A program made the position numbers and the translations under genes. The notes below the pieces were generated by a model. The model was not told the origin of the DNA. It saw only the letters and a list, made by a program, of their open reading frames with translations, and did not search any database. A DNA stretch of 64,000 bases from Opitutia bacterium (GTDB lineage: Bacteria; Verrucomicrobiota; Verrucomicrobiia; Opitutales; Opitutaceae): contig CANJCM010000011.1 in the NCBI GenBank assembly GCA_947472765.1, positions 1-64,000 on the forward strand, in the 5' to 3' direction. Of this stretch, positions 1-7,535 are shown piece after piece; position 1 is the stretch's first letter; every line of letters begins with the position of its first letter.

Positions 1-508
1 ACGAAGGCACGAAGCTCACAGAGCCAATCGGCAGCTTTGGATCGGTCACTCAACACTCATCCCTCAACTCTCAACCAATCCGCCACACACGCGCATGAGG
101 CGCAGGGGGGCGGGGTCCGGCTCGGTGCCTCGGTGTCTCGGTGGTTAAAAGGCTTGGTGGCTCGAAGATCGAATGCCCGGGCTTCGTGTCTTCGTGGTTA
201 ACCGGATTGGATCCATCTGCGTAAATCTGCCGGTCATCTGCGGATGATCAGGTCCTGCGCCTCGTGTGCCTTTTGTGGCAATCGGTTTTGGATCAATCTC
301 CCAGACATTTTATCCACAGATGTCGGGCAGATTTCCACAGATTCGATCTTCCGGGAGGGCGGCACCCGGAATTTGGGGCTCAATCCGCCAACGTGGGGGT
401 TGAAACGCACGAAGACACGAAGTACACCGAGCGAATCATCGATGGCCACACGCTCTTTCATCTCGGCGGTAACTTGACCCGAACACACGCTGTGTTCATT
501 TTTTCGGC
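1..508. repeat. Repeat-rich intergenic region, no gene seen
   Basis: The stretch consists of degenerate copies of a dispersed intergenic family with phrases such as GGCACGAAG, CTCGGTGCCTCGGTGTC and CTTCGTGTCTTCGTGGTTAA. The same family recurs near 1150-1460, 4080-4240 and 45365-45395. The short ORFs listed here on both strands are translations of these repeats and show no domain. I see no RNA gene. Confidence 0.7.
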
Positions 509-733
509 ATGGAACGGAAGACGATTACCATCGATCGGGAAAGTTACACCCGGTTGGCCGCCGCCCAGCGGCCGGGAGAGACGTTTTCGCAGACGATCGA
601 TCGTCTCGCCCGGGTGAGAACCAACACCGACGCCTTAGCCCACTACCGCGAAAAGCGATCCTGGCTGAGTCCCGCGAAACTCGCCTTGATCGAGGGTGTC
701 CGCGCGGGGCGGCGTCGCTCACCCCGTCAGTGA
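509..733 (+). CDS. vapB: VapB-type antitoxin
   Basis: A 74-residue protein whose N-terminal part (MERKTITIDRESYTRLAAAQ, then RPGETFSQTIDRLAR) matches the DUF217/VapB antitoxin pattern, in which a short DNA-binding segment is followed by a toxin-binding tail. Antitoxins of this kind neutralise a cognate PIN ribonuclease and repress their own promoter. The stop codon overlaps the GTG start of the next gene in a GTGA junction, the usual coupling of vapB and vapC. The basic C-terminus (GRRRSPRQ) is unremarkable. No strong Shine-Dalgarno sequence is visible before the ATG. The antitoxin call rests on motif and on the partner gene. Confidence 0.8.
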   Translation: MERKTITIDRESYTRLAAAQRPGETFSQTIDRLARVRTNTDALAHYREKRSWLSPAKLALIEGVRAGRRRSPRQ

Positions 734-1116
734 TCTACGATAGTACTTTCCTAATCGCGCTGGAGCGGAAAAGGACTCGCGCGGCGGCGATCAATTTCCT
801 GATGCGACACTTGGACGAGCCCGCCCGGGTGCCGGTCATCGTGCTCGGCGAACTGGCCGTGGGCTACAGTTCGTTGGAAGAACTGAGGCACAACCTTGAT
901 CCCGCCTACATCGTGGAGCCGCTGACCGAGGAAATTGCCTGGTTGGCTTCGCGCGTGCAGGAGACCCTGGCTCGCCAAGGTCGGCTGATCGGCGAAAATG
1001 ATACGTGGATTGCCGGCTTCGCACTTTATTTTCATGAACCGCTGATCTCGCGCGACACCGACTACGCCAGCGTGGTCGCGGCCGGCTTTCCCCTCGACTG
1101 GCGCCATACTTGGTAA
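730..1116 (+). CDS. vapC: PIN-domain toxin VapC
   Basis: A 128-residue PIN-domain protein, the usual VapC length. It has the expected acidic residues: Asp4 in MIYDSTFLIALE, Glu in the ILGELAVGY-like segment (VLGELAVGY), Asp in GENDTWIAG and Asp in ISRDTDYASV. PIN toxins are Mg-dependent ribonucleases, often cutting tRNA or rRNA, and are held inactive by VapB. It starts at GTG and overlaps vapB by 4 bases, so the two are translationally coupled. The pair sits alone between repeat-filled gaps, consistent with a mobile or stabilising module. The RNA target cannot be predicted from sequence. Confidence 0.88.
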   Translation: MIYDSTFLIALERKRTRAAAINFLMRHLDEPARVPVIVLGELAVGYSSLEELRHNLDPAYIVEPLTEEIAWLASRVQETLARQGRLIGENDTWIAGFALYFHEPLISRDTDYASVVAAGFPLDWRHTW

Positions 1117-1720
1117 GGACCGCCCAACGCCGGAGTCCCGGGCATTTTTAACCACGAAGGCACGAAGGACACAGAGTGGCGGCGCGTCGGCGAGCGACGG
1201 CCCTACAGGACGGAACAGCACCATTCCGAGTGGGGCCACCCACAGACGCGAGGACAGCGTCCGAGCGGTGCGACCCGCGCGTGCGAGGGCTGCCTGCATG
1301 ACGACGCTTCCATCCGGCAGCCCTCGGGCGCGCTGGATTGGGCTCATCTCGGTGCCTCGGTGTCTCGGTGGTAAAACTGATTGGTGGCTCGAAGATCGAA
1401 TGCCCGGAACTTCGTGACTTCGTGTCTTCGTTGTTAAACCGGTTTGGGGCCCGGCCTCGGATCGCCTCGGGTTGCCTCCGTGTTCAAACGGATTGAGGCT
1501 CGGGGATATCGGCTGAAGCGGCCCGTCGGCGAGCGACGGCCCTACAATTATCGGTGGCTATAAACAACCGCGGGATGGCCCGGTGAAATACCGGGATTCC
1601 GGTAGAGACGGGGATCGTCGTCCACGGCGGGAGGGGCCAGGGTGCGGTCACGATCTCAAGGGCGACAACGAAAACCCCACTCGTCGCGGCGCGGCTGGCC
1701 CCGGCGGGCACTCCACCACG
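1117..1720. repeat. Repeat-filled gap upstream of LysR gene
   Basis: This gap contains more copies of the GGCACGAAG/CTCGGTGTCTCGG family (about 1149-1460) and fragments of the GGCGAGCGACGGCCCTAC family (about 1187 and 1530). The LysR ORF in the track extends upstream into this gap, but that extension lacks LysR similarity. Confidence 0.6.
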
Positions 1721-2629
1721 ATGACCAACATCCATCATCTCGAGTTGTTTCACTATGTGGCCAGGCACAAGGGCATCTCGGCGGCGGCGCGGCAGATGCC
1801 GTACGGGGTCGGGCAGCCGGCCATCAGCGAACAGATCAAGCTGCTCGAGGAACATCTGGGCTATGCACTGTTTCAGCGCACGCCGTTCGAACTGTCCCCG
1901 CGCGGCGCGATTCTGGCCGCGCACATCGCCTCGTTTTTCGATCGCATCGAGGTCCTCGTGGATCGGCTGCGGAGTCCACACGCGACGCAGTTCCGGATCG
2001 CGGCGTCGGACTTCGTCCAACGCGAATACCTACCGGATGTCGTGGCGATGATGCAGCGCCGCGCCCCGGGCGTGGGGTTTGCGATGATGTCGGGGCCGCA
2101 GGCGCAAATTGAAGACTGGCTCCGGACGGGAGCGGTCGACTTGGCCATCGCGGCGCTGACCGAGACCCTGCCGGCGGGGGTCGAGGCGCTGCCGGTGCTG
2201 CGGTTCGCGCCCGTGCTGCTGGTGCCGAACACGAAGGAGCACCGTGCGATCAAATCGGCGGAGGACTTCTTTCGCGCCGGGGCGGCGATGGCGCCGCTGG
2301 TGTGTCCGCCCGAGACGGAGGGGGTGACGCGAGTGTTTCACCACGGGCTGAAACTCCGGGGCATCCATTGGCCGGTGGCCGTGCAGGTGAAGTCCGCGGA
2401 TGTCGTGACGCGCTACGTCGCGAGCGGCGGGAGCGTCGGTCTGAGCCTCGATTTGCCGCTGCTGGTGTCGCACCCTGGGGTGCGGGTGCTGCCGTTGAAG
2501 GGTTTTCAACCGGTGCCGTATGGCGTGGTGTGGCAGGCAGCGGCGGGTAAGCCAGCGGAGCTGTTGTCGGCGATTTTGGGGCGGGCGAGGATGTTGTGGC
2601 CGGAGGTGGAGGTGGATTCGGGGAGTTGA
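1721..2629 (+). CDS. LysR-family transcriptional regulator
   Basis: A 302-residue LysR-type regulator. The N-terminal winged helix-turn-helix is clear (HHLELFHYVARHKGISAAAR, then QPAISEQIKLLEEHLGYALFQR). It is followed by a periplasmic-binding-protein-like effector domain (about residues 90-290). I start at the ATG at 1721 because the family begins right before the HTH; the longer ORF from 1583 adds 46 residues of low-complexity sequence. The neighbouring genes do not point to a target. There is no divergently transcribed gene of the classical LysR arrangement directly upstream, only repeats and vapBC. The effector is unknown. Confidence 0.88.
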   Translation: MTNIHHLELFHYVARHKGISAAARQMPYGVGQPAISEQIKLLEEHLGYALFQRTPFELSPRGAILAAHIASFFDRIEVLVDRLRSPHATQFRIAASDFVQREYLPDVVAMMQRRAPGVGFAMMSGPQAQIEDWLRTGAVDLAIAALTETLPAGVEALPVLRFAPVLLVPNTKEHRAIKSAEDFFRAGAAMAPLVCPPETEGVTRVFHHGLKLRGIHWPVAVQVKSADVVTRYVASGGSVGLSLDLPLLVSHPGVRVLPLKGFQPVPYGVVWQAAAGKPAELLSAILGRARMLWPEVEVDSGS

Positions 2630-2884
2630 GGGATGGTGAAAGTTGAGAGGTGAGAGATGAGGGTTGGTGAAAGTTGAGAGTTGAGGGTTGGTGAAAGTTG
2701 AGAGTTGAGGGTTGAGAGTCGGACGCCTGAGGACGGAGGACGGAGGGCGGAGGGCGGCGGCGGAGAGAGGTGGAACTCCGAGTTGTAGGGCCGACGCTTG
2801 CCGGCGGGCCGCAGGGGCGGACGGAAATTCGTGACGAACGCGGCCCGGCGGTGAACGCCGGCCCTACATTCGAGCGCGGGCGCG
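2630..2884. repeat. Tandem TTGAGAG-type repeats and GC-rich REP-like copies
   Basis: Right after the LysR stop there are tandem copies of a purine-rich unit like GGTTGGTGAAAGTTGAGAG (about 2633-2720). These are followed by two facing copies of the family GTAGGGCCGACGCTTGCC / GCCGGCCCTACA (about 2786-2871). The first unit also appears as Leu/Ser/Gln/Pro-coding sequence inside recD2. Confidence 0.75.
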
Positions 2885-2916
2885 AAAAAGCCGCCGGGGG
2901 ATCCGACCCGGCGGCT
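2885..2916 (-). terminator. Rho-independent terminator of the 2968-3886 gene pair
   Basis: Read on the minus strand, AGCCGCCGGG pairs with CCCGGCGGCT and is followed by five T residues. It lies about 50 bases downstream of the stop of the 187-residue gene. Confidence 0.7.
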
Positions 2917-2967
2917 CATGATTTACGGTCCCGCGTACGTCTCGCGGGACCGATGCTGGGTGGCGCG

Positions 2968-3531
2968 CTACGCGGTGAAGGGCTTCTGCAGCGTGCCGCT
3001 GTTGCCGGGACGGTCCTTGGCTTTCGCCTCGATCGTCACGGTCTCACCCGCGGGCAGCGCGGTCGTGGCAGTGTAGCGCCAGACGCCATCGGCCGACGCG
3101 GCCGCGCCCTCTTCCAGCACCAGGCCGGCGGCGGAGCGAATCACGACGGCCACGGACATCACCTGGGTGTCGTCCGTCGCGAGCACGGTCACGGGGTCAC
3201 CGATCTGGCCGCGGTAGTCGGACAGCTCGATGCCGGTGACGCGGGGACGCTTGAGGTAGTCGCTCATGGCGACGGCGAAGACCGAGGTCTTCTTCTCGAG
3301 CGCTAGCGGCTCGTAGAACGCCAACTTCACCGGGTCGCCGGCCACGGAGTTGGCAAACGCCGAGGCGAGCTTGAACCGGTTTTGCACGTCCACTTGGGCG
3401 GCGCTCGGCGGAACGTCCGGACGCGTCGGTGGACGCGAGAGGAAGGAGCTTCCGTTGCGTTTCCGCACGACGATGTCGCCGAAGCGGCCCTTGATACGGT
3501 CGAGCAATCCGTTGAGGATGAGCTTAGCCAT
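2968..3531 (-). CDS. Hypothetical protein with basic N-terminal motif and Ig-like tail
   Basis: A 187-residue protein that I do not recognise as a named family. The N-terminal third is basic and patterned (GRFGDIVVRKRNGSSFLSRPP, then AQVDVQNRFKLASAFANSV). This resembles the G-x-I-V-x-R-x-x-G start of some small proteins of unknown function in Bacteroidota, but I hold that only loosely. The C-terminal 100 residues look like a beta-sandwich (VTVLATDDTQVMSVAVVI, WRYTATTALPAGETVTIEAKA). There is no signal peptide. Translation start support is strong: AGGAGGGTGCCACC precedes the ATG on the minus strand. It overlaps the upstream 120-residue ORF by 8 bases and has a terminator after it, so the pair is probably one transcript. 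Confidence 0.7.
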   Translation of the reverse strand: MAKLILNGLLDRIKGRFGDIVVRKRNGSSFLSRPPTRPDVPPSAAQVDVQNRFKLASAFANSVAGDPVKLAFYEPLALEKKTSVFAVAMSDYLKRPRVTGIELSDYRGQIGDPVTVLATDDTQVMSVAVVIRSAAGLVLEEGAAASADGVWRYTATTALPAGETVTIEAKAKDRPGNSGTLQKPFTA

Positions 3532-3886
3532 GGTGGCACCCTCCTTTCGCCGGATTGGCGATTCGACCGCTGGGGAGCCGGACCCAAGGCAGGCCGTGGG
3601 GTCGGTGGCCCGCGCGGCGAGATCCTTCGGTTATCCTTCGGTAATCCTTCGGATATCCTTCGGGACCGGCGGGGCGCGAGCTGTAGCTCTCGAGCTTCAC
3701 CTTTTGAACCTCGGTGGGCGGCGGGCTGCCGCGGCGGCGGAAGAGTCCCAGGATGGGACCGAGGACCAACGACGCGATCGCGACGATGGGGTTGCGTTGG
3801 AGAGCTGAGGTGATCAGCTCCCGGCCAGCGGATTGCGCCACGGCGGTGTTGCTTTCGGACGAACGACTCGGGGAGTCGGTTTTCAT
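3524..3886 (-). CDS. Possible small membrane protein of unknown function
   Basis: A 120-residue ORF starting at the ATG at 3886, preceded by AACGAAAGG. Residues about 31-50 (NPIVAIASLVLGPILGLF) form one hydrophobic segment followed by RRR, giving a likely single-pass membrane anchor. The C-terminal half is low-complexity and is partly encoded by an 11-bp tandem repeat (3622-3663), giving EGYPKDYRRITEGS. It ends 8 bases inside the next gene. I do not recognise a family. The N-terminal half looks genuine. The repeat-derived tail weakens the case for the whole frame, and a shorter or non-coding leader is possible. Confidence 0.45.
   Translation of the reverse strand: MKTDSPSRSSESNTAVAQSAGRELITSALQRNPIVAIASLVLGPILGLFRRRGSPPPTEVQKVKLESYSSRPAGPEGYPKDYRRITEGSRRAGHRPHGLPWVRLPSGRIANPAKGGCHHG
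3622..3663. repeat. 11-bp tandem repeat, four units
   Basis: ATCCTTCGGTT, ATCCTTCGGTA, ATCCTTCGGAT and ATCCTTCGG follow one another with no gap. The period of 11 bp is close to one helical turn. It lies inside the 120-residue ORF, just upstream of the next gene's start region. Confidence 0.9.
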
Positions 3887-3987
3887 ATGATGCCTTTCGT
3901 TGTTTTGCTTCGTCTGATCCCGAAGCCCGGGAATCGGGCTCCTTCGCAGACGGGCGCAACGTACCGGAAGGCAGGGCGCGGGCGTTA

Positions 3988-4002
3988 ATCGGTAATACCG
4001 AT
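3988..4002. promoter_or_regulatory. Perfect 15-bp palindrome, possible operator
   Basis: ATCGGTAATACCGAT is a perfect inverted repeat about 100 bp upstream of the 3886 start on the minus strand and about 270 bp upstream of the sensor kinase. No regulator can be assigned to it. Confidence 0.35.
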
Positions 4003-4250
4003 GGGGGTATGGGGGGCGGCTGAGAGTTGAGAGTTGAGCGTTGAGAGACGGAATCTCCAATCCACCCGAGTGGTTTGAACACAGAGGCAATCCGAGGCGA
4101 CCCGAGGTCGGAGCTTCCAATCCCAGGCATTTTTCACCACCAAGACTCCGAGACACAGAGAGCCGGGCTGGCTCGGTGCCTCGGTGCCTCGGTGTCTCGG
4201 TGGTGAAAGCCTGGCTCCGTGAGCTTCGTGCCTTCGTGGTTCCACCCGGC
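4003..4250. repeat. Dispersed repeat copies (TTGAGAG and GGTGCCTCGGTGTCTCGG families)
   Basis: TGAGAGTTGAGAGTTGAGC lies at about 4020. Beyond it are the CTCGGTGCCTCGGTGCCTCGG array and its facing copy with GACTCCGAGACACAGAG (about 4140-4205). I see no gene. Confidence 0.65.
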
Positions 4251-4255
4251 TTTTT

Positions 4256-4274
4256 TTGTTAAGCCCGAGTAAAC
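4256..4274 (+). promoter_or_regulatory. Direct-repeat operator-like box upstream of the sensor kinase
   Basis: TTGTTAAGCCCGAGTAAAC contains GTTAA-N6-GTAAA, two half-sites 11 bp apart. The reverse complements of 6036-6058 and 7393-7414 share it (TTGTTAAGCCTGTGTAAAG and TTGTTAGTCCTGTGTAAAG). Half-sites of the GTAAA type spaced by about one helical turn are known for CpxR and other OmpR-family regulators. The box lies 46 bp before the GTG at 4321. Confidence 0.55.
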
Positions 4275-4320
4275 GTTGCGGATTTTTCCGGGCGACTCGC
4301 GTACAGTCACCGTGCGATCC

Positions 4321-5862
4321 GTGAAAGTCTCCTACCCACTTTCCCTCAAGGTCTCCGTCTGGCTGCTGCTCAATCTGCTGCTGCTCGCCGGGCTGGGCGT
4401 GGGCTTTTTGGTTTATCAGGGCGGCATTGGCTGGGATGCGCTGGTCGCGGGGACGAGTGGCACGCGGGCGCAGGCCACGGCCAACGTCATCGCCGGCGAA
4501 GCCACGGCCGCCGCCACGCCCGAGGGCGCCCAAGCCGTGCTCAATCGCTTCGGCTCCGCGTATGGCGTGGAGTTTTATCTCTTCCGCGGTGATGAAGCCC
4601 AGATTGCCGGGACCACGGTTGAACTGCCGCCCGAGGTGAAAGCGCGGATCGATCTCTGGCCCATGCGAGGCGGGTTCGGCGGCCGCGGGGAGTTTGGACC
4701 GGGTCGCGAGGGCCGGCGGCCGGGCGATTTCAAGGGACCACGGCGCGAACCACCGGAGAAGGCGAAGCGCGAGCCCGGCGACATGACGCGGCGTGAGCCG
4801 CCGCCCTTTGAGCCCGGCCCCGAGCGGATACCGGGCCGTTTCGTGATTCGCACCGGCTCGCCCACCGCTTACTGGGTCGGACTGCGTGTGCCCGTGGTCT
4901 TCGGTGAACGCGGTCGCTTTCCGATTCCCAGCGTGCTGGTGGCACGCGTCGACTCACTCTGGTCGCTGCTTCACTTCCTCGACCTGCAGACCTGGCTGCT
5001 CGCCGGCACGGGCGTGCTCGTGCTCTCCGTGCTCTTCTGGCTGCCACTGGTGCGCGGCATCACCATCGCCCTGGGTCAGCTCACGCGGGCGACCGAGGAA
5101 ATAGCGGATGGCCGGTTCGATGCGCGGGTGCCCGCCGATCGGCGCGACGAACTCGGCAAGCTCGGTGACTCCGTCAACCGGATGGCGTCGCGGCTCGATA
5201 CCCACATGAAGGGACAGAAGCGCTTTCTCGGCGACGTGGCGCATGAACTTTGTTCGCCGCTGGCCCGGCTCCAGATGGCCACCGGCATCCTCGGTGAGCG
5301 CGCTCCCGCCGAGCTGCGCGGGACGGTCGAGGATGTGCGCGACGAGGTTCAGCAGATGAGCACCCTCGTGAACGAACTGCTCGCCTTCACCAAGGCCGGC
5401 ATGCAGCGCCGCGACGTGGAACTCACCACGCTCCCGCTCGCGCCGCTGGTGCAGGACGCCATTGCGCGCGAAGGCGGCGGCGAGCGCGTGACCGTGCTCG
5501 TTCCGGCCGAGTTGCAGGTGCGCGGCGAGACCGACCTCCTGACGCGGGCCATTGGCAATCTCGTCCGCAACGCGCTGCGTTACGCCGATGCCAGCGAAGC
5601 GATTCTCGTCAGCGCCCGGCGTGAAGGCGACCGGGTGATCGTCGCCGTCGACGATCATGGCCCCGGCGTTCCGCCCGAGGCCCTCGATCGGCTCGGAGAA
5701 CCTTTCTTCCGCCCCGAAGCCGCCCGCACCCGCGAACTCGGTGGCGTCGGGCTCGGCCTCTCGATTGTCCGTAGCGCGGTCGTTTCCTGCGGGGGCGAAG
5801 TGCATTTCTCGAATCGGACACCCCGCGGCTTCCGCGCCGAGATTTCGCTGGCGTCTGGATGA
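4321..5862 (+). CDS. CpxA-like HAMP sensor histidine kinase
   Basis: A 513-residue inner-membrane sensor kinase. The first membrane helix lies at about residues 7-32 (LSLKVSVWLLLNLLLLAGLGVGFLV). A periplasmic domain follows that holds a low-complexity Gly/Arg/Pro/Glu stretch (about 117-170). The second helix (LLAGTGVLVLSVLFWLPLV) leads to HAMP, then HisKA with the phospho-acceptor in DVAHELCSPLARLQ, then the ATPase domain with GNLVRNALRYA, VDDHGPGVP and GVGLGLSIV. The HELCSPL form of the H-box resembles CpxA-type kinases. No response regulator gene adjoins it, so it is an orphan here. The track starts at TTG 4276; I prefer GTG 4321 because an operator-like box ends at 4274 and the added residues are not hydrophobic. 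The start is uncertain. Confidence 0.88.
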   Translation: MKVSYPLSLKVSVWLLLNLLLLAGLGVGFLVYQGGIGWDALVAGTSGTRAQATANVIAGEATAAATPEGAQAVLNRFGSAYGVEFYLFRGDEAQIAGTTVELPPEVKARIDLWPMRGGFGGRGEFGPGREGRRPGDFKGPRREPPEKAKREPGDMTRREPPPFEPGPERIPGRFVIRTGSPTAYWVGLRVPVVFGERGRFPIPSVLVARVDSLWSLLHFLDLQTWLLAGTGVLVLSVLFWLPLVRGITIALGQLTRATEEIADGRFDARVPADRRDELGKLGDSVNRMASRLDTHMKGQKRFLGDVAHELCSPLARLQMATGILGERAPAELRGTVEDVRDEVQQMSTLVNELLAFTKAGMQRRDVELTTLPLAPLVQDAIAREGGGERVTVLVPAELQVRGETDLLTRAIGNLVRNALRYADASEAILVSARREGDRVIVAVDDHGPGVPPEALDRLGEPFFRPEAARTRELGGVGLGLSIVRSAVVSCGGEVHFSNRTPRGFRAEISLASG

Positions 5863-6035
5863 CAGGAGTCCGGCAGCCAGGCACCGAGCCTTTTAGACAG
5901 GATGACAGGATGGAGCAGGATTTAATTCCCGCTTCGATCCCTGTCCTCTCCGCGTGAGCCCGACTGCCCCGGCCTGGACTCCAATCCTGTCCATCCTGTC
6001 ATCCTGTCCACTAATCGGGGCCCCTCTCCTGTCCG
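5863..6035. repeat. CCTGTCATCCTGTCCA-type repeat pair
   Basis: GACAGGATGACAGGATGG (about 5898) and its inverse TCCTGTCCATCCTGTCATCC (about 5985-6008) face each other across some 75 bp. The same phrase recurs near 38396. It lies between the kinase stop and the sigma-factor promoter region. Confidence 0.7.
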
Positions 6036-6058
6036 CCTTTACACAGGCTTAACAATTC
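6036..6058 (-). promoter_or_regulatory. Operator-like box upstream of the ECF sigma gene
   Basis: CCTTTACACAGGCTTAACAATTC is nearly identical to 7393-7414 in front of the EF-hand gene. Both share the GTTAA-N6-GTAAA arrangement (minus strand) with the box before the sensor kinase. It ends about 80 bp before the sigma-factor ATG. Confidence 0.6.
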
Positions 6059-6139
6059 TCCCCGCGCGCGAAACGAAGGCCTAACACGGTTCGGGCTTAC
6101 TAGCGGCGTCGCCAGCCCGGCGGCTCACCCATTCCGGCC

Positions 6140-6826
6140 ATGATTCTTCCGACGCCCGAACACGATTTGAACCGGGGGACCTCCACTCCCGAAGCCTTCG
6201 ACTCTGAGGAGCAGACGACCACGAAGTCCGGTCTCACTCCGGCCGCCCGGCGCGATCTCGCCGACCTCGTGCGCCGGGCCCACGCCGGCGACGCTGCCGC
6301 CCAGACGCTCCTCGTGCAGCGCTACACCCGCCGGATCTCTGGCTACGTCCGCTCCATCATCCATCAACCCGATGCGGTCGAGGACGTGGTGCAGACGGTC
6401 TTCATCAAAATGTTTCGCCGCCTCGGACGGCTGCGCGATCCGTCCTCGTTCGAATCATGGCTGTTCCGGCTCGCCCGCAACACGTCGGTCGACTTCATCC
6501 GCCGCCGGCGCTGCCGGCCCGTGACCGTGCCGGCCGAGGACAACGCCTTCGACATCCCGGATCCTACCGACTCCACGGCGACGAACGAAATTCTGGAGGC
6601 GCTCGCCGCCGCCCTCACGCAGGTCAGCGCCAAGGACCGCCGGCTGGTGAATCTTTTCGTCGCCGGCAACAGCTACCAGACCCTCGCCCACGACAACGGC
6701 CTGACGCTCGGCGCCGTGAAGGCGCGGCTGCATCGCATGCGCCCGTTTCTCCGCACCTTCGTCGGCGAAGCGACAGCCAGCCGCCAGCCACACGCCGACG
6801 GCGGGCGGCTGGCATTTGAGATCTGA
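6140..6826 (+). CDS. ECF-type RNA polymerase sigma factor
   Basis: A 228-residue sigma-70 family protein of ECF layout. Region 2 spans about residues 45-125 (AAQTLLVQRYTRRISGYVRSI, then AVEDVVQTVFIKMFRRL and ESWLFRLARNTSVDFIRRRR). A linker follows, and then region 4 (about 150-205: KDRRLVNLFVAGNSYQTLAH, LGAVKARLHRMR). The N-terminal 35 residues and the C-terminal tail (ASRQPHADGGRLAFEI) are not conserved; the end runs into an intergenic repeat (GAGATCTGAGATTTGAAA). There is no anti-sigma gene next to it. It shares an upstream box with the sensor kinase and the EF-hand gene, so it is probably under two-component control. Its own target promoters are not evident. Confidence 0.9.
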   Translation: MILPTPEHDLNRGTSTPEAFDSEEQTTTKSGLTPAARRDLADLVRRAHAGDAAAQTLLVQRYTRRISGYVRSIIHQPDAVEDVVQTVFIKMFRRLGRLRDPSSFESWLFRLARNTSVDFIRRRRCRPVTVPAEDNAFDIPDPTDSTATNEILEALAAALTQVSAKDRRLVNLFVAGNSYQTLAHDNGLTLGAVKARLHRMRPFLRTFVGEATASRQPHADGGRLAFEI

Positions 6827-7392
6827 GATTTGAAATTTGAGATCGATGCGCGGCCGGCCGTTGAACTCGGATCGTCGTCCGCTCGCCCCGTCAAAAATCA
6901 CTTTCCCGCCAATCCACGTTTGTCATCCATTAGATGACAAACACGTCGGCTGAGAGCGAAGTTCTGTCCCGTAAAGTGTAGGTGCGATGCCGCGTTCTCA
7001 GGCCCGCTTTGCTGGCGTAACGGCGGGGCGTTGGCGCTCAAGCCGGAGCCTGCAGGTTCTGGTAATTCGAGCTTTGAAATCTGAGATCTGAGATTCCAGC
7101 CCGGCCGCTTCGGCCGTCGATTCGCCTCGGATCGGCTCCTGTTCAACCGACTGGGGATTGGGCCGGGACGCGGAGTGAAGAGCCGTTCATTCGTGGCCAC
7201 TCCCGGAGCAGAAGCTGAACGACTCCACGACGGCCCCGGGTATTGGCACAGAAGACAATCCAAGGTCGAGCCAGGCCCCGCGAATCCACGTCCCTCTTCG
7301 CGCCGTCGCGACTTTGCGCTTCACGCCCGCCACCGCCCGTGGACCGGTTCTCAAATCTCAGATCTCAAATGCCGCGCCGGCGCCCGGCGCGG
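6827..7392. repeat. Repeat-filled gap between sigma factor and EF-hand gene
   Basis: This gap contains GAGATCTGAGATTTGAAATTTGAG-like copies (about 6820-6842, 7072-7096, 7350-7372), an empty TTGTCATC palindrome (6919-6941), and a copy of an ACAGAAGACAATCCAAGGTCG element (7248-7274) whose inverted relative lies at 48141-48166. No coding sequence is convincing. Confidence 0.65.
6919..6941. repeat. Empty target-type palindrome
   Basis: TTTGTCATC-CATTA-GATGACAAA: perfect 9-bp arms with a 5-bp loop. This is the same palindrome in whose loop a 150-bp element sits at 25821, 43345 and 55252. Confidence 0.85.
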
Positions 7393-7418
7393 CTTTACAC
7401 AGGACTAACAATTCTCCC
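7393..7418 (-). promoter_or_regulatory. Operator-like box upstream of the EF-hand gene
   Basis: CTTTACACAGGACTAACAATTCTCCC differs from the box before the sigma factor at only two positions. The half-site layout on the minus strand is GTTAG-N6-GTAAA. It ends about 118 bp before the EF-hand gene start. Confidence 0.6.
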
Positions 7419-7535
7419 GTTCCGACACACAGAATCCAAACACGCTCGGTGTTTAATCATCCCAGTTCACCACGACCTCCGTTACTCCGCCACCCCGTTG
7501 GTTGGCGGCGGATCGCCAGGGTGAACGAAGCTTCC

